Positions 1 through 8,120 of a stretch of 64,000 bases of DNA are shown piece after piece. The stretch covers positions 1 through 64,000 of the forward strand of contig JAEDCQ010000004.1 of the NCBI GenBank assembly GCA_016294075.1. The letters run 5' to 3'. Made by a program: the position numbers and the translations under genes. Below the pieces are notes generated by a model. That model worked only from the letters and a program-made list of their open reading frames with translations, ran no database searches and was not told the origin of the DNA. The stretch's first letter is position 1. Every line of letters begins with the position of its first letter. This DNA is from Lachnospiraceae bacterium. Its GTDB lineage: Bacteria > Bacillota > Clostridia > Lachnospirales > Lachnospiraceae.

Positions 1-40
1 CGTGTCGGGATGCGGTACGCAGGGGAAGCAATAACCTTAA

Positions 41-547
41 CTATGGGAGTCCGGACTATGTGATCTGGCTATCATCATGAGTCCTTTTGATTTGGAAGGT
101 ATAGGAACCCTCCCTGTATATGAAGAGCCGTGGGTAGCTATCATGCCTATCGACCACCCTCTGGCAAAGGAAGCGGGAAACGATATTGATTTAAAAAAAT
201 TAGCACCGTATGATCTTTTGATTCCGTCCAGGCACACACGACTTCATGAAATTGAGGACTGGTTTGCACTATCAGGAACAAAACCCAGGGTGCGAGGCTA
301 TATTGCACATACCTTAAGTGCCTATGAGCTTACCAGACAGGGCGTCGGAATCGCAATCTATCCGGCTTCTGCCAGCGATATTATTGCAAAAGACAGTTTA
401 TGTATCAAAGCGATTTGCAACCCTCAGGTAATGGCTAAATATGTGCTTGCCTGGAATAAGGAAAGGCCAATGTCTAGGGCATCCGAGAAATTTTTGGAAT
501 TTGTAAAAACAACGGATGACACGCTTCGTGAGCTATCCTTATGTTAA
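41..547 (+). pseudogene. LysR-type regulator, C-terminal remnant of the effector-binding domain
   Basis: The frame encodes about 168 residues resembling the distal half of a LysR substrate-binding domain: a DLAI motif followed by a P-x-x-HPLA segment and an LTRQGVGIAIYP segment, both typical of the family. LysR proteins are usually about 300 residues with an N-terminal helix-turn-helix, and that half is absent. The frame is closed by TAA codons at 32-34 and 38-40, so even with the window edge this is not simply the end of an intact gene. The first internal ATG is at 77 and has no convincing ribosome binding site. It could be a frameshifted or truncated gene, or a sequence error near 40-60. 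The gene converges on the infC operon across a shared hairpin. I am confident of the family, less so of the pseudogene status. Confidence 0.6.
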
Positions 548-574
548 AAAAATCGGGAGACTAACGTCTCCCGA
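546..574 (-). terminator. Rho-independent terminator of the infC-rpmI-rplT operon
   Basis: A perfect 9-bp stem (553-561 with 566-574) with a 4-nt TAAC loop is followed on the minus strand by a run of T. It sits 16 bp past the rplT stop codon and also lies right at the stop of the converging LysR remnant. The plus-strand side lacks a T run, so it should terminate mainly the ribosomal operon. Confidence 0.9.
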
Positions 575-589
575 ATATGTTCGTCAATA

Positions 590-946
590 TTAAGCAAGTT
601 TGCTCTTAGCAAGTTCAGCTAATGTTGTAAAGCCTTCTGCATCGTTAACTGCCATTTCAGCTAACATTTTTCTGTTCATCTCTACACCTGCTAATTTCAA
701 TCCATACATAAATTTACTGTATGATAAGCCGTTCATTCTTGCTGCTGCGTTAATACGGGCAATCCATAACTGTCTGAACTGACGTTTTCTTTCTTTTCTG
801 CCTGCATAAGAAGAAGCCAATGCTCTCATTACGGACTGCTTTGCAATTCTATATTGATTGGATCTTGCTCCTCTGTAACCTTTTGCAAGTTTTAATACTC
901 TGTTATGTTTCTTCTTAGCGTTCATTCCGCCTTTAATTCTTGCCAT
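590..946 (-). CDS. rplT: 50S ribosomal protein L20
   Basis: The 118-residue basic protein has the family's usual length and starts MARIKGGMNAKKKHNRVL, typical of L20. L20 binds 23S rRNA early in large-subunit assembly and, in Firmicutes, binds its own operon leader to cause transcription attenuation. It is the last gene of infC-rpmI-rplT, preceded by an AGGAGG-type site, with a strong terminator just downstream. The leader upstream of infC carries a matching terminator/antiterminator arrangement, so autoregulation is likely here. No unusual residues are seen. Confidence 0.98.
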   Translation of the reverse strand: MARIKGGMNAKKKHNRVLKLAKGYRGARSNQYRIAKQSVMRALASSYAGRKERKRQFRQLWIARINAAARMNGLSYSKFMYGLKLAGVEMNRKMLAEMAVNDAEGFTTLAELAKSKLA

Positions 947-975
947 GTCTTATTTCCTCCTTAACCTACTTTGAC

Positions 976-1173
976 TTATAAATACGGTAAAATCTTCTTC
1001 ATATTCTTAACATTTGTACTATCTGTCATAGCCGGTTTTCTTAAGTTTCTCTTTGTCTTAGTAGACTTCTTTGTTAAGATATGGCGTTTGTACGCTTTGT
1101 TTCTTTTTAATTTACCGGTTCCTGTTAGTTTAAAGCGCTTTGCAGCAGCTCTGCTTGTCTTCATTTTTGGCAT
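976..1173 (-). CDS. rpmI: 50S ribosomal protein L35
   Basis: This 65-residue, very basic protein begins MPKMKTSRAAAKRFKLTGTG, which is diagnostic for L35. It belongs to the large ribosomal subunit and is the middle gene of the conserved infC-rpmI-rplT operon, 29 bp upstream of rplT and 46 bp downstream of infC. It is preceded by a strong AGGAGG site. Length and termini are normal. Confidence 0.98.
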   Translation of the reverse strand: MPKMKTSRAAAKRFKLTGTGKLKRNKAYKRHILTKKSTKTKRNLRKPAMTDSTNVKNMKKILPYL

Positions 1174-1219
1174 GGTTATTTCCTCCTATCATTCCTCTAA
1201 TCTATTTTAACTGCACGAA

Positions 1220-1726
1220 TTAACGTTTTTCAGTTAAAAACATTGTCATACTGCGGCCCTCCACCTTCGGAGCTTTTTCTACCACAGCTATATCGGCAAG
1301 GTTCTCAGCAAAGTCATCTAAGATATGCTTACTGTTTGCCATATGAGCCATTTCACGTCCGCGGAAACGAAGTGTAACCTTAACTTTATCTCCTTTAGAA
1401 ATAAACTTTCTGGCTGCATTCATTTTCGTATTCAAATCATTTGTATCAATATTCGGTGAAAGACGAATCTCCTTCACTTCAACCGTTTTCTGTTTCTTTT
1501 TTGCCTCTTTTTCACGACGAACCTGTTCGTAACGGTATTTACCGTAATCTACAATCTTGCAGACCGGCGGTTTTGCTGTCGGAGCAATTTTTACTAAATC
1601 AAGACCGGCATCATCCGCAAGCTTCTGTGCTTCCTTGACCGGCATAATCCCTAACTGTTCTCCATCTGCACCTACAACACGTACTTCTTTGTCTCTGATT
1701 TGTTCATTAATGAATAATTCGCTAAT
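1220..1726 (-). CDS. infC: Translation initiation factor IF-3, AUU start codon
   Basis: IF-3 binds the 30S subunit, prevents premature 50S joining and checks the start codon. The 168-residue product begins (M)ISELFINEQIRDKEVR, the standard IF-3 N-terminus, and retains both globular domains joined by the basic KEAKKKQK linker. The start chosen is the ATT at 1724-1726. A GGGGGG ribosome binding site lies 8 nt upstream at 1735-1740, and the longer ATG-started frame to 1789 would translate through the leader terminator. A rare AUU start is the known autoregulatory device of infC, because IF-3 discriminates against it. The gene also sits behind an L20-type attenuator, giving two feedback loops on one transcript. 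Confidence 0.93.
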   Translation of the reverse strand: MSELFINEQIRDKEVRVVGADGEQLGIMPVKEAQKLADDAGLDLVKIAPTAKPPVCKIVDYGKYRYEQVRREKEAKKKQKTVEVKEIRLSPNIDTNDLNTKMNAARKFISKGDKVKVTLRFRGREMAHMANSKHILDDFAENLADIAVVEKAPKVEGRSMTMFLTEKR

Positions 1727-1897
1727 GGCTGTGTCCCCCCAAACTAAAAAAGTGGATAGCATAACTATCCACTTAACACACAAAAACATACCGTTTCAAC
1801 ACGGTCATTCACAATGTTAACACCTGCAAGCCCGATACCGCAGGGTGAGAGTGGATACTCTGCTTTATTGTTATTTGTGCAATCATTCTCTGCACAC
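1727..1897 (-). promoter_or_regulatory. L20-type leader with transcription attenuator upstream of infC
   Basis: The minus-strand leader ends in a 10-bp perfect stem (1750-1759 with 1765-1774) followed by a T run, a clear intrinsic terminator placed just before the infC ribosome binding site. An upstream segment around 1845-1856 reads TATCCACT on the transcript. This is complementary to the AGTGGATA arm of the terminator, so it can form an antiterminator. In Firmicutes the L20 leader works this way: free L20 favours the terminator. The arrangement and the gene order match. The L20 contact nucleotides were not verified against a model. Confidence 0.85.
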
Positions 1898-1903
1898 TAA
1901 AAC

Positions 1904-1932
1904 AAAATACCATATCTCTAACCATCTGTCAA
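1904..1932 (-). promoter_or_regulatory. Sigma-A-type promoter of the infC operon
   Basis: On the minus strand a TTGACA -35 element (1927-1932) is followed after exactly 17 bp by TATTTT (1904-1909). Transcription would start near 1897 and give a leader of about 170 nt containing the attenuator. Confidence 0.75.
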
Positions 1933-2000
1933 CACCATTTTTATCAATATTGTGTTTTTCTGCCCTTTCGGATTATATATTTCTTACAAGCCGGTAATGC

Positions 2001-2318
2001 TTATTGTAATCGGAATGTATCGCACACAGTTTCTCCACAATCGCATGCATTGCAGGCTCCGGCAATTTCAACTTTATCAGCATTACACTTATAATTCTCA
2101 TTATAAGTACATTTTACAGCCTCACAATCAATTGCAATGGTACGGGTCGGATGATCCATGGCACTCGTATATGAGCTTCCTTTTTTTTCAACAAAGCTTT
2201 CACAGCTTGTATCGCGTGTTTCATTCGCATGCTTTCCACCAACGAGGATATCGCCTTTACTGCAATACTCATCCTTATTATAAAAACAATTTCTTACTCT
2301 GCAACGTAACTCAGCCAT
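2001..2318 (-). CDS. Cys-rich protein with two DUF1540-like modules
   Basis: The 105-residue protein holds two similar halves, each with spaced cysteines (C-x3-NC-x-YN-x3-YC in the first, C-x3-C-x-YNENYKC in the second) and a closing C-ETxCDTF or C-ESF motif. This matches the small Cys-rich DUF1540 family of clostridia, whose role is unknown and which probably binds a metal. No signal peptide or membrane segment is present. It is monocistronic, between infC and the EamA transporter, with a good AGGAGG site. Upstream on the same strand I see CATACTA with an ATA-containing element about 16 bp before it, which resembles a SigE sporulation promoter, but this is weak. Confidence 0.8.
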   Translation of the reverse strand: MAELRCRVRNCFYNKDEYCSKGDILVGGKHANETRDTSCESFVEKKGSSYTSAMDHPTRTIAIDCEAVKCTYNENYKCNADKVEIAGACNACDCGETVCDTFRLQ

Positions 2319-2418
2319 TACACTACCTCCTTATTTATATTCAAAGGTAGTATGAACTGATTTCTATCAAAATATTCGATTACACGATAAATCTTTTGTT
2401 TTTTATTTACACAAATTT

Positions 2419-3312
2419 TCAAATAGCCTGCTTTGTCTTTTTTTCCGATAAAATCAAACCAAACATCGTAAGAACACATCCGATGATTTTGCCGGGTGTT
2501 ATTTTCTCATTTAAAATTACGGCAGAACAAATAATTGTTACAACCGGTATTAAATAAATATAGACGCTGGATTTCATTACCCCAAGCCGGGCAACCGCAT
2601 AATTCCAAGTTGCATAAGCAGCCGCAGTTGCCAATATCCCGAGAAAAAGCAGATTTCCCACATTGAGGGGCTGCCATATCCGTTCCGGATGAAAATCCGG
2701 CTTCATCAAAAGAATGCACGGCATCATTGTCAATAAACCATAAAGGAAAATACGCCTTGTCCTTACTATAACAGACTGCTGTTCACCAACATATTCCTTT
2801 AAAACAACACTGTATATCCCCCAGACAGCCGCTGCACCCAAAGCAAGCAGGTCACCCGTCAGATGAGCCTTGTCAATCTGCGTACCGCCAATATTAATAA
2901 TCACAATTCCCATGATTGCCAATATAAAGCCGCCCCAGAAATATTTTGTCGGGCGTTCTGTTTTGGTAAAAAGAGAAGCAAAGATTGCCGTAAAAAGAGG
3001 TGCCGTCGACACAATGATGCTGACATTACCCGTATAAGTCATTGTCAGGGAAATATTTTCTCCAAGGAAATAAATGGTTACACCCGATAATCCGGCAATC
3101 AAATACCACACTTCTTTTTTTAGTCCCTGCCACTTTAACCATTGCGGTTTTAAACACCATAAGGCAATATAGCCTACTAAAAAACGGTAAATTAAAATTT
3201 CCAATGGGCTAAAGCTGTCTAACAATACTTTTGTCGAAATAAATGTGGTTCCCCACACAAGTACATTATATAATGCCATTGCATGGGGAAACCAATTGTT
3301 TTTATTTTGCAT
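2419..3312 (-). CDS. EamA/DMT-family transporter, 10 membrane segments
   Basis: The 297-residue protein consists of two repeats of about five hydrophobic helices with the WGTTFISTKVLL start typical of EamA (drug/metabolite transporter) proteins. Its 11-bp overlap with the thrS stop region (ATG inside the last thrS codons, binding site inside thrS) makes it translationally coupled to thrS and therefore downstream of the threonine T-box. The superfamily includes amino-acid exporters such as RhtA, but the substrate cannot be read from the sequence. Context suggests a compound linked to threonine supply. Family assignment is firm; substrate is inference. Confidence 0.88.
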   Translation of the reverse strand: MQNKNNWFPHAMALYNVLVWGTTFISTKVLLDSFSPLEILIYRFLVGYIALWCLKPQWLKWQGLKKEVWYLIAGLSGVTIYFLGENISLTMTYTGNVSIIVSTAPLFTAIFASLFTKTERPTKYFWGGFILAIMGIVIINIGGTQIDKAHLTGDLLALGAAAVWGIYSVVLKEYVGEQQSVIVRTRRIFLYGLLTMMPCILLMKPDFHPERIWQPLNVGNLLFLGILATAAAYATWNYAVARLGVMKSSVYIYLIPVVTIICSAVILNEKITPGKIIGCVLTMFGLILSEKKTKQAI

Positions 3313-5266
3313 TTTCTTCCTGTACTACTTCTTTTCTGATTTCTTTTGTGCGGATTTCCTTACAAATCCGGTCAATAAATGCATCCAATGTCTTCTGACC
3401 TTCATCACCTGCAAAACGGCTTCTGACAGAAACCAGATTTTCTTCTTCCTCTTTTTGTCCGACAATTAACATATAAGGAAGCTTATCCATTCTTGCCTCA
3501 CGAATCTTATATCCGATTTTTTCAGAACGGTTATCTACCGTGCAGAGAATTCCGTTATCCTTTAAAGCAGCTTCTACCTTCTTTGCGTAATCAGCATACT
3601 TTTCGGAAATAGGAAGCACACGAACCTGTTCCGGGCAAAGCCATGTCGGGAATTTACCTGCATATTTTTCAATCAGCCATGCAAGCGTTCTTTCATAACA
3701 TCCCATAGATGTTCTGTGAATGATATACGGACGAACCTTTTCGCCCTTTTCATCTACATAATACATATCAAACTGTTCCGCCAAAACAGCATCCCACTGA
3801 ATGGTAATCATGGTATCTTCTTTACCATATACGTTTTTTGCCTGAATATCTACCTTAGGACCGTAGAAAGCAGCTTCGCCTTCTTCCTCATAAAAAGGAA
3901 TTTCCAGTTCTTTAAGAATCTGACGGATATGCCCCTGGGTTTCTTCCCAGACTTCTTCGGTTCCTACATATTTTTCTTTGTTATTCGGGTCCCATTTAGA
4001 AAGACGATAGGTTACATCTTCTCCGACTCCTAACGTATCCAAACAGTATTTTGCAAGTGCAAGGCAGCCTTTAAATTCTTCTACCATCTGGTCAGGTCTT
4101 ACAATCAGGTGACCTTCTGAAATTGTAAACTGACGAACGCGCGTAAGCCCATGCATTTCACCGGAATCCTCATTACGGAATAAAGTTGATGTCTCACCGT
4201 AACGCAACGGAAGGTCGCGGTATGATTTCTGGCTTGCTTTATACACATAATACTGGAATGGACATGTCATCGGACGCAGAGCAAATACTTCCTTGTCTTT
4301 TTCCTCATCTCCCAATACGAACATTCCTTCTTTATAATGATCCCAATGACCGGAAATTTTATATAAATCAGACTTCGCCATAAGAGGCGTCTTTGTTCTG
4401 ATATACCCTCTCTTCTCTTCTTCATCTTCAATCCATCTCTGCATGGTCTGAATCATCTTAGCGCCCTTTGGCATTAACAAAGGAAGTCCCTGTCCAATTA
4501 CGTCTACGGTTGTGAAAAGCTCCATTTCGCGTCCTAATTTATTATGGTCGCGTCTCTTTATATCTTCCAGATGCTCTAAATAAGCTTCCAATTCTTCCTT
4601 TTTATTAAATGCGGTTGCATAAATTCTCTGCAACTGTGCTTTATTGGAATCACCTCTCCAATAAGCCATGGAAGAAGAAATCAGCTTAAATGCCTTAATT
4701 CCCTTTGTATTCATCAAATGAGGGCCTGCACAAAGGTCGGTAAATTCACCCTGACTATAGAAAGAAATCTCTGCATCTTCCGGCAAATCCCGGATGAGTT
4801 CTACCTTATACGGCTCACCCTTTTCTTCCATGAACTTAATTGCTTCTGCTCTTGGAAGAGTAAATCTCTCAAGTCTGTTTCCCTTTTTTATTATCTTTTT
4901 CATTTCCGCTTCGATTTTGTCCAAATCTTCTCTTGAAAACGGCTCAGAATCAAAGTCATAGTAAAATCCTTCGTCAATAGAAGGTCCTATTGCCAGTTTT
5001 ACATTCGGAAACAGATTTTTAACGGCTTCTGCCATAACATGGGATGTTGTATGACGAAGTGTTCGAAGTCCTTCCGCATCATTTGCGGTTAAAATACTTA
5101 AAGTGCAGTCGTCCTCAACCACTGTTCTTAAATCTACTACTTTGCCGTTTACTTCACCTGCACAGGCTACTCTTGCCAGACCTTCGCTGATATCAAGCGC
5201 AATATCATACACGCTCATTGCCTGTGCATATTCCTTAACGGAACCGTCTTTTAATGTGATTTTCAT
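3302..5266 (-). CDS. thrS: Threonyl-tRNA synthetase
   Basis: The enzyme charges tRNA-Thr with threonine using ATP. The 654-residue protein has the expected order: N-terminal TGS domain (residues 1-60), the editing domain containing HTTSHVMAEAV and CAGPH, and the class II catalytic core. The zinc ligand region is PMTCPFQ, motif 2 is FRNEDSGEMHGLTRVRQF, the third zinc ligand is in IIHRTSMG, and the anticodon-binding domain is C-terminal. Length is normal. It lies 30 bp after a small membrane-protein gene and is preceded, before that gene, by a threonine-type T-box. Its 3' end overlaps the EamA transporter gene. Confidence 0.98.
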   Translation of the reverse strand: MKITLKDGSVKEYAQAMSVYDIALDISEGLARVACAGEVNGKVVDLRTVVEDDCTLSILTANDAEGLRTLRHTTSHVMAEAVKNLFPNVKLAIGPSIDEGFYYDFDSEPFSREDLDKIEAEMKKIIKKGNRLERFTLPRAEAIKFMEEKGEPYKVELIRDLPEDAEISFYSQGEFTDLCAGPHLMNTKGIKAFKLISSSMAYWRGDSNKAQLQRIYATAFNKKEELEAYLEHLEDIKRRDHNKLGREMELFTTVDVIGQGLPLLMPKGAKMIQTMQRWIEDEEEKRGYIRTKTPLMAKSDLYKISGHWDHYKEGMFVLGDEEKDKEVFALRPMTCPFQYYVYKASQKSYRDLPLRYGETSTLFRNEDSGEMHGLTRVRQFTISEGHLIVRPDQMVEEFKGCLALAKYCLDTLGVGEDVTYRLSKWDPNNKEKYVGTEEVWEETQGHIRQILKELEIPFYEEEGEAAFYGPKVDIQAKNVYGKEDTMITIQWDAVLAEQFDMYYVDEKGEKVRPYIIHRTSMGCYERTLAWLIEKYAGKFPTWLCPEQVRVLPISEKYADYAKKVEAALKDNGILCTVDNRSEKIGYKIREARMDKLPYMLIVGQKEEEENLVSVRSRFAGDEGQKTLDAFIDRICKEIRTKEIRKEVVQEENAK

Positions 5267-5296
5267 AATTTTTCTCTCCTTCTTTTCGTGATTTTA

Positions 5297-5599
5297 CTAT
5301 TTTTTGCAACAGCCTTTCTTATCATCATTTTTTTTACAATGTTTCTCTATCATTTCCGGCAACTCTTTCTTAAAATCAGGTGTCAGAGAACCTGAATTAT
5401 TGTTATTATTATTCTGATTATTGCTTCCGTTGTTATTTCCGTTATTACTTCCAATTGTCGTATGTTTCCTTGGTGAGAACAGCATTCCTATTACCATTCC
5501 GCCCAACACGCAAACTGTAATAATCAGTAAGAACTCTTTTTTACTCATTGTCTTAGACTCTTCCAATGTTGTCTTATAAATTTCCCATTTTTCTTTCAT
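5297..5599 (-). CDS. Small single-span membrane protein with Asn-rich linker and Cys-rich tail
   Basis: The 100-residue product has a cytoplasmic N-terminus, one hydrophobic segment (about residues 23-42), then an Asn/Gly/Ser low-complexity linker and a charged tail ending CKKNDDKKGCCKK. I do not recognise the family. Start 5599 was chosen because AAGGAGG lies just upstream; the longer ATG start at 5614 would overlap that site. It is the first gene after the T-box leader and 30 bp upstream of thrS, so it should respond to threonyl-tRNA shortage together with thrS, which is an odd position for an uncharacterised protein. Confidence 0.75.
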   Translation of the reverse strand: MKEKWEIYKTTLEESKTMSKKEFLLIITVCVLGGMVIGMLFSPRKHTTIGSNNGNNNGSNNQNNNNNNSGSLTPDFKKELPEMIEKHCKKNDDKKGCCKK

Positions 5600-5700
5600 A
5601 TAAACCTCCTTCATATTGTGTTTTCAAACAGACAAAAACAACGGTTCAAGCCGTCCTTTTGCATAAAACAGATGTCGCACTCTGCAAGTCATCTGTTGTT

Positions 5701-5995
5701 AATAAAAAATCCCACGCACTACTTGTGTAATGCATGGGACGTACTATACGCGGTTCCACCCTGCTTGCTTCCTGCGCCTGCGACGCCTTACGGAAACCTC
5801 TCTTAACAGCACTCTTCTGTTTAGCCTCTAACCAGCTCAAAAAACTTCTTTGCTGTAAACCCTGTAACGTAGGTAATACGGACCGGATTGGGGCCACTCG
5901 GAGGTAGTTTTCAAATGTTTCTTCGCAAAGATACTTCCAGCAAATGTATCTCTCTCTGATACGTTCCGCATTTTACTCGTCTCGTCATCGTGTTA
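5701..5995 (-). promoter_or_regulatory. T-box leader controlling the thrS operon
   Basis: The minus strand carries the exact T-box sequence AGGGTGGAACCGCG at 5749-5762. It is followed by a terminator stem of 13 bp, two of them G-U (5710-5722 with 5727-5739), and a T run. The 5' part contains an AGAGAG element and stem I-like sequence from about 5990 to 5890. A threonine codon candidate occurs at AACTACC on the 3' side of the presumed specifier loop (near 5910), fitting thrS downstream. T-boxes read the charging state of the cognate tRNA and antiterminate when it is uncharged. Confidence 0.92.
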
Positions 5996-6000
5996 AACAC

Positions 6001-6029
6001 ATTTTAGTTCATTCTTTTCTATTTGTAAA
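6001..6029 (-). promoter_or_regulatory. Promoter of the T-box/thrS transcript
   Basis: TTTACA (6024-6029) and TAAAAT (6001-6006) on the minus strand are separated by 17 bp and sit directly upstream of the T-box leader. It is back to back with the tRNA-Trp promoter. Confidence 0.75.
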
Positions 6030-6071
6030 GAAGAAAAATTTAAAAAAATCAGATGAAGAATCATTTTTTGC

Positions 6072-6100
6072 TTGCTATTTGTAAACTTTCTTGTTATAAT
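6072..6100 (+). promoter_or_regulatory. Promoter of the tRNA-Trp gene
   Basis: TTGCTA (6072-6077) and a consensus TATAAT (6095-6100) are 17 bp apart, about 44 bp upstream of the tRNA. Confidence 0.75.
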
Positions 6101-6143
6101 ACAATTCGTTGATGCAAAGCAACGAAACAAGAAAAACAAATAT

Positions 6144-6214
6144 AGGGGAATAGTACAGCGGTAGTGCGGCGGTCTCCAAAACCGTTAACGGGGGTTCGAT
6201 TCCCTCTTCCCCTG
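6144..6214 (+). tRNA. trnW: tRNA-Trp (anticodon CCA)
   Basis: A 71-nt cloverleaf can be drawn: acceptor stem AGGGGAA with TTCCCCT, D arm around CAGCGGTAGTG, anticodon stem CGGT/ACCG around the loop CTCCAAA with anticodon CCA, and a T arm with GGTTCGATT. The discriminator is G. The CCA end is not encoded. It is a single tRNA gene with its own promoter, convergent with radA across a shared terminator. Confidence 0.95.
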
Positions 6215-6217
6215 CTG

Positions 6218-6247
6218 AAAAAAGCCTTGAATTTCAAGGCTTTTTTA
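6218..6247. terminator. Bidirectional terminator between tRNA-Trp and radA
   Basis: Six A, a GCCTTGA/TCAAGGC stem and six T make a symmetrical intrinsic terminator usable from both strands. It lies 4 nt after the tRNA, and its T run overlaps the radA stop codon region. Confidence 0.9.
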
Positions 6248-7615
6248 TATATATTCCATAGCATCCTGAACAAACGCTACTCCTTCCACACGAATTCCCT
6301 CCACTTTTTTACAAGCGTTCAGACAACTCATCGGCACAATGCAGGTGGTAAATCCAAGTTTTTTTGCTTCTGCAACACGATTTTCCGCCATGCTTACCGC
6401 ACGAACCTCACCGCTTAAGCCGATTTCTCCGAATGCAAGGAGCTTATCGTCAATCGGTCTGTTTTTAAAGCTTGACACAATAGCCATCACAATCCCCAAA
6501 TCAATTGCCGGCTCATTAATACGCAACCCGCCTGCAATATTTACATAAGCATCGCAGTTTGATATAGAAAGATTCAAACGTTTTTCCAAAACTGCCATCA
6601 GAAGATTCAGACGGTTTAAATCACATCCGGCTGTCTGGCGTCTCGGAAATCCGAAATTGGTTGGTGAAACAAGCGCCTGTATTTCCAATAATATCGGTCT
6701 TGTTCCTTCCATAGAACAGGAAACAATCGAACCGCTTGCCCCCTTTGGCTTTCCGTTTAACATATATTCAGATGCATTCAATACCTCCTGCAATCCTTCA
6801 TTACGCATTTCAAATACACCAATTTCATTCGTAGAACCGAATCTGTTTTTTACAGCACGCAGTATGCGATAAGAAGCATTCCTGTCTCCTTCAAAATAAA
6901 GAACGGTATCCACCATATGTTCTAACACACGCGGTCCCGCAACCGTACCTTCCTTTGTGACATGTCCGACAATAAAAACAGATACACCCTGCTCCTTTGC
7001 AAGACGCATCAGTATTCCTGTTGCTTCCCTTACCTGGGATACACTGCCCGGCGCGGACGAAATATCCTCTACAAACATAGTCTGGATAGAATCAATTATA
7101 ACAATCTCCGGCTTGATCCTTTTTATGGTGTCTTCTATGATATCAAGATTTGTTTCGCAAAACAGTTTCACTTTTTCATTCATGGAACCGATACGCATGG
7201 CACGCATCTTAATCTGTCGCAGGGATTCTTCTCCGGAGACATATAATACCCCATGATTTTTGTCTGCTAACTGACGGCACACCTGAAGTAACAATGTAGA
7301 TTTTCCGATACCCGGATCTCCTCCCACTAAAATTAAGGAGCCTTTTACAACTCCTCCGCCAAGCACCCTGTCTAATTCACCAATACCAATCTGCAGCCGC
7401 TCCTCTTCTTCTGAAGAAATTTCCGATAAAGTATACGGGCTCTTTCCCGTATCACCAAAAGAGCCCGTTTTCAAACTTTTTCCTTTATTGGATTTGGTTA
7501 CTCTCTCTTCCACAAGTGAGTTCCAGGCATGGCAACCCGGACACTGCCCCATCCATTTGGAAGTTTCGTATCCGCATTCGCTGCAGAAATATACATAGCC
7601 ATCTTTCTTTGCCAT
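6245..7615 (-). CDS. radA: DNA repair protein RadA
   Basis: RadA is a RecA-related ATPase that processes recombination intermediates and promotes branch migration. The 456-residue protein has the N-terminal C4 zinc finger (CSECGYETSKWMGQCPGC), Walker A GGDPGIGKST, the RadA-specific KNRFG motif and the C-terminal Lon-protease-like domain without a catalytic dyad. The ATG at 7615, with GGAG seven bases upstream, is preferred to the TTG at 7630. The stop overlaps the shared terminator with tRNA-Trp. It is followed upstream by a small conserved-looking gene and clpC; in B. subtilis radA also neighbours clpC. Confidence 0.96.
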   Translation of the reverse strand: MAKKDGYVYFCSECGYETSKWMGQCPGCHAWNSLVEERVTKSNKGKSLKTGSFGDTGKSPYTLSEISSEEEERLQIGIGELDRVLGGGVVKGSLILVGGDPGIGKSTLLLQVCRQLADKNHGVLYVSGEESLRQIKMRAMRIGSMNEKVKLFCETNLDIIEDTIKRIKPEIVIIDSIQTMFVEDISSAPGSVSQVREATGILMRLAKEQGVSVFIVGHVTKEGTVAGPRVLEHMVDTVLYFEGDRNASYRILRAVKNRFGSTNEIGVFEMRNEGLQEVLNASEYMLNGKPKGASGSIVSCSMEGTRPILLEIQALVSPTNFGFPRRQTAGCDLNRLNLLMAVLEKRLNLSISNCDAYVNIAGGLRINEPAIDLGIVMAIVSSFKNRPIDDKLLAFGEIGLSGEVRAVSMAENRVAEAKKLGFTTCIVPMSCLNACKKVEGIRVEGVAFVQDAMEYI

Positions 7616-7634
7616 ATCTACTCCGCACAATTAA

Positions 7635-8048
7635 TCAACATTTTTTAATTAACACATCAACTGCTTCTGTTTCTGACAATTCTACGCTGATATTCAGCTT
7701 GCCGCCAAGATTCGTTTTGACAAAGCCGGCACTCTGCCCGTTCAAAGATACCTTATATTCCTGATCATCTTCTAAACCAATCGTTATCTGAGCATCACCG
7801 ACACCTGTTACCTTAAAATCAACGCCGTCCGAATTTTCTTTAAAATGTGACACGCTGGTTCCGGGTACGGATTCGTACACAAACATACCATTCTTCTCTA
7901 ATTTTGTCATAGTCTGATAGGTCTTAACCTTCAACAAATCACCCTGATATGGGAAATCCTCTACCTTAGCCTTCTGCGCTAATGTATGATCGCCAAAACT
8001 CAAACTGCCGTCTGCTTCTTCGAAAAGCAGTTGTTCTGCTGACGCCAT
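7635..8048 (-). CDS. Conserved-looking hypothetical protein, soluble beta-rich
   Basis: The 137-residue product is acidic, lacks a signal peptide or membrane segment, and alternates short hydrophobic strands with charged residues (for example FVYESVPGTSVSHF and LGGKLNISVEL), suggesting an all-beta fold. I do not recognise a named family. A GGAGG site precedes the ATG. It lies between clpC and radA on the same strand with a 72-bp gap from clpC and only 19 bp before radA, so it is probably co-transcribed with the stress/repair genes. Confidence 0.7.
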   Translation of the reverse strand: MASAEQLLFEEADGSLSFGDHTLAQKAKVEDFPYQGDLLKVKTYQTMTKLEKNGMFVYESVPGTSVSHFKENSDGVDFKVTGVGDAQITIGLEDDQEYKVSLNGQSAGFVKTNLGGKLNISVELSETEAVDVLIKKC

Positions 8049-8120
8049 TTTTTTATCCTCCGTTCCTTCGGTATTACCCGTATATATTTGTCTGTCTTAA
8101 TGAATTCAGTATATATTATT

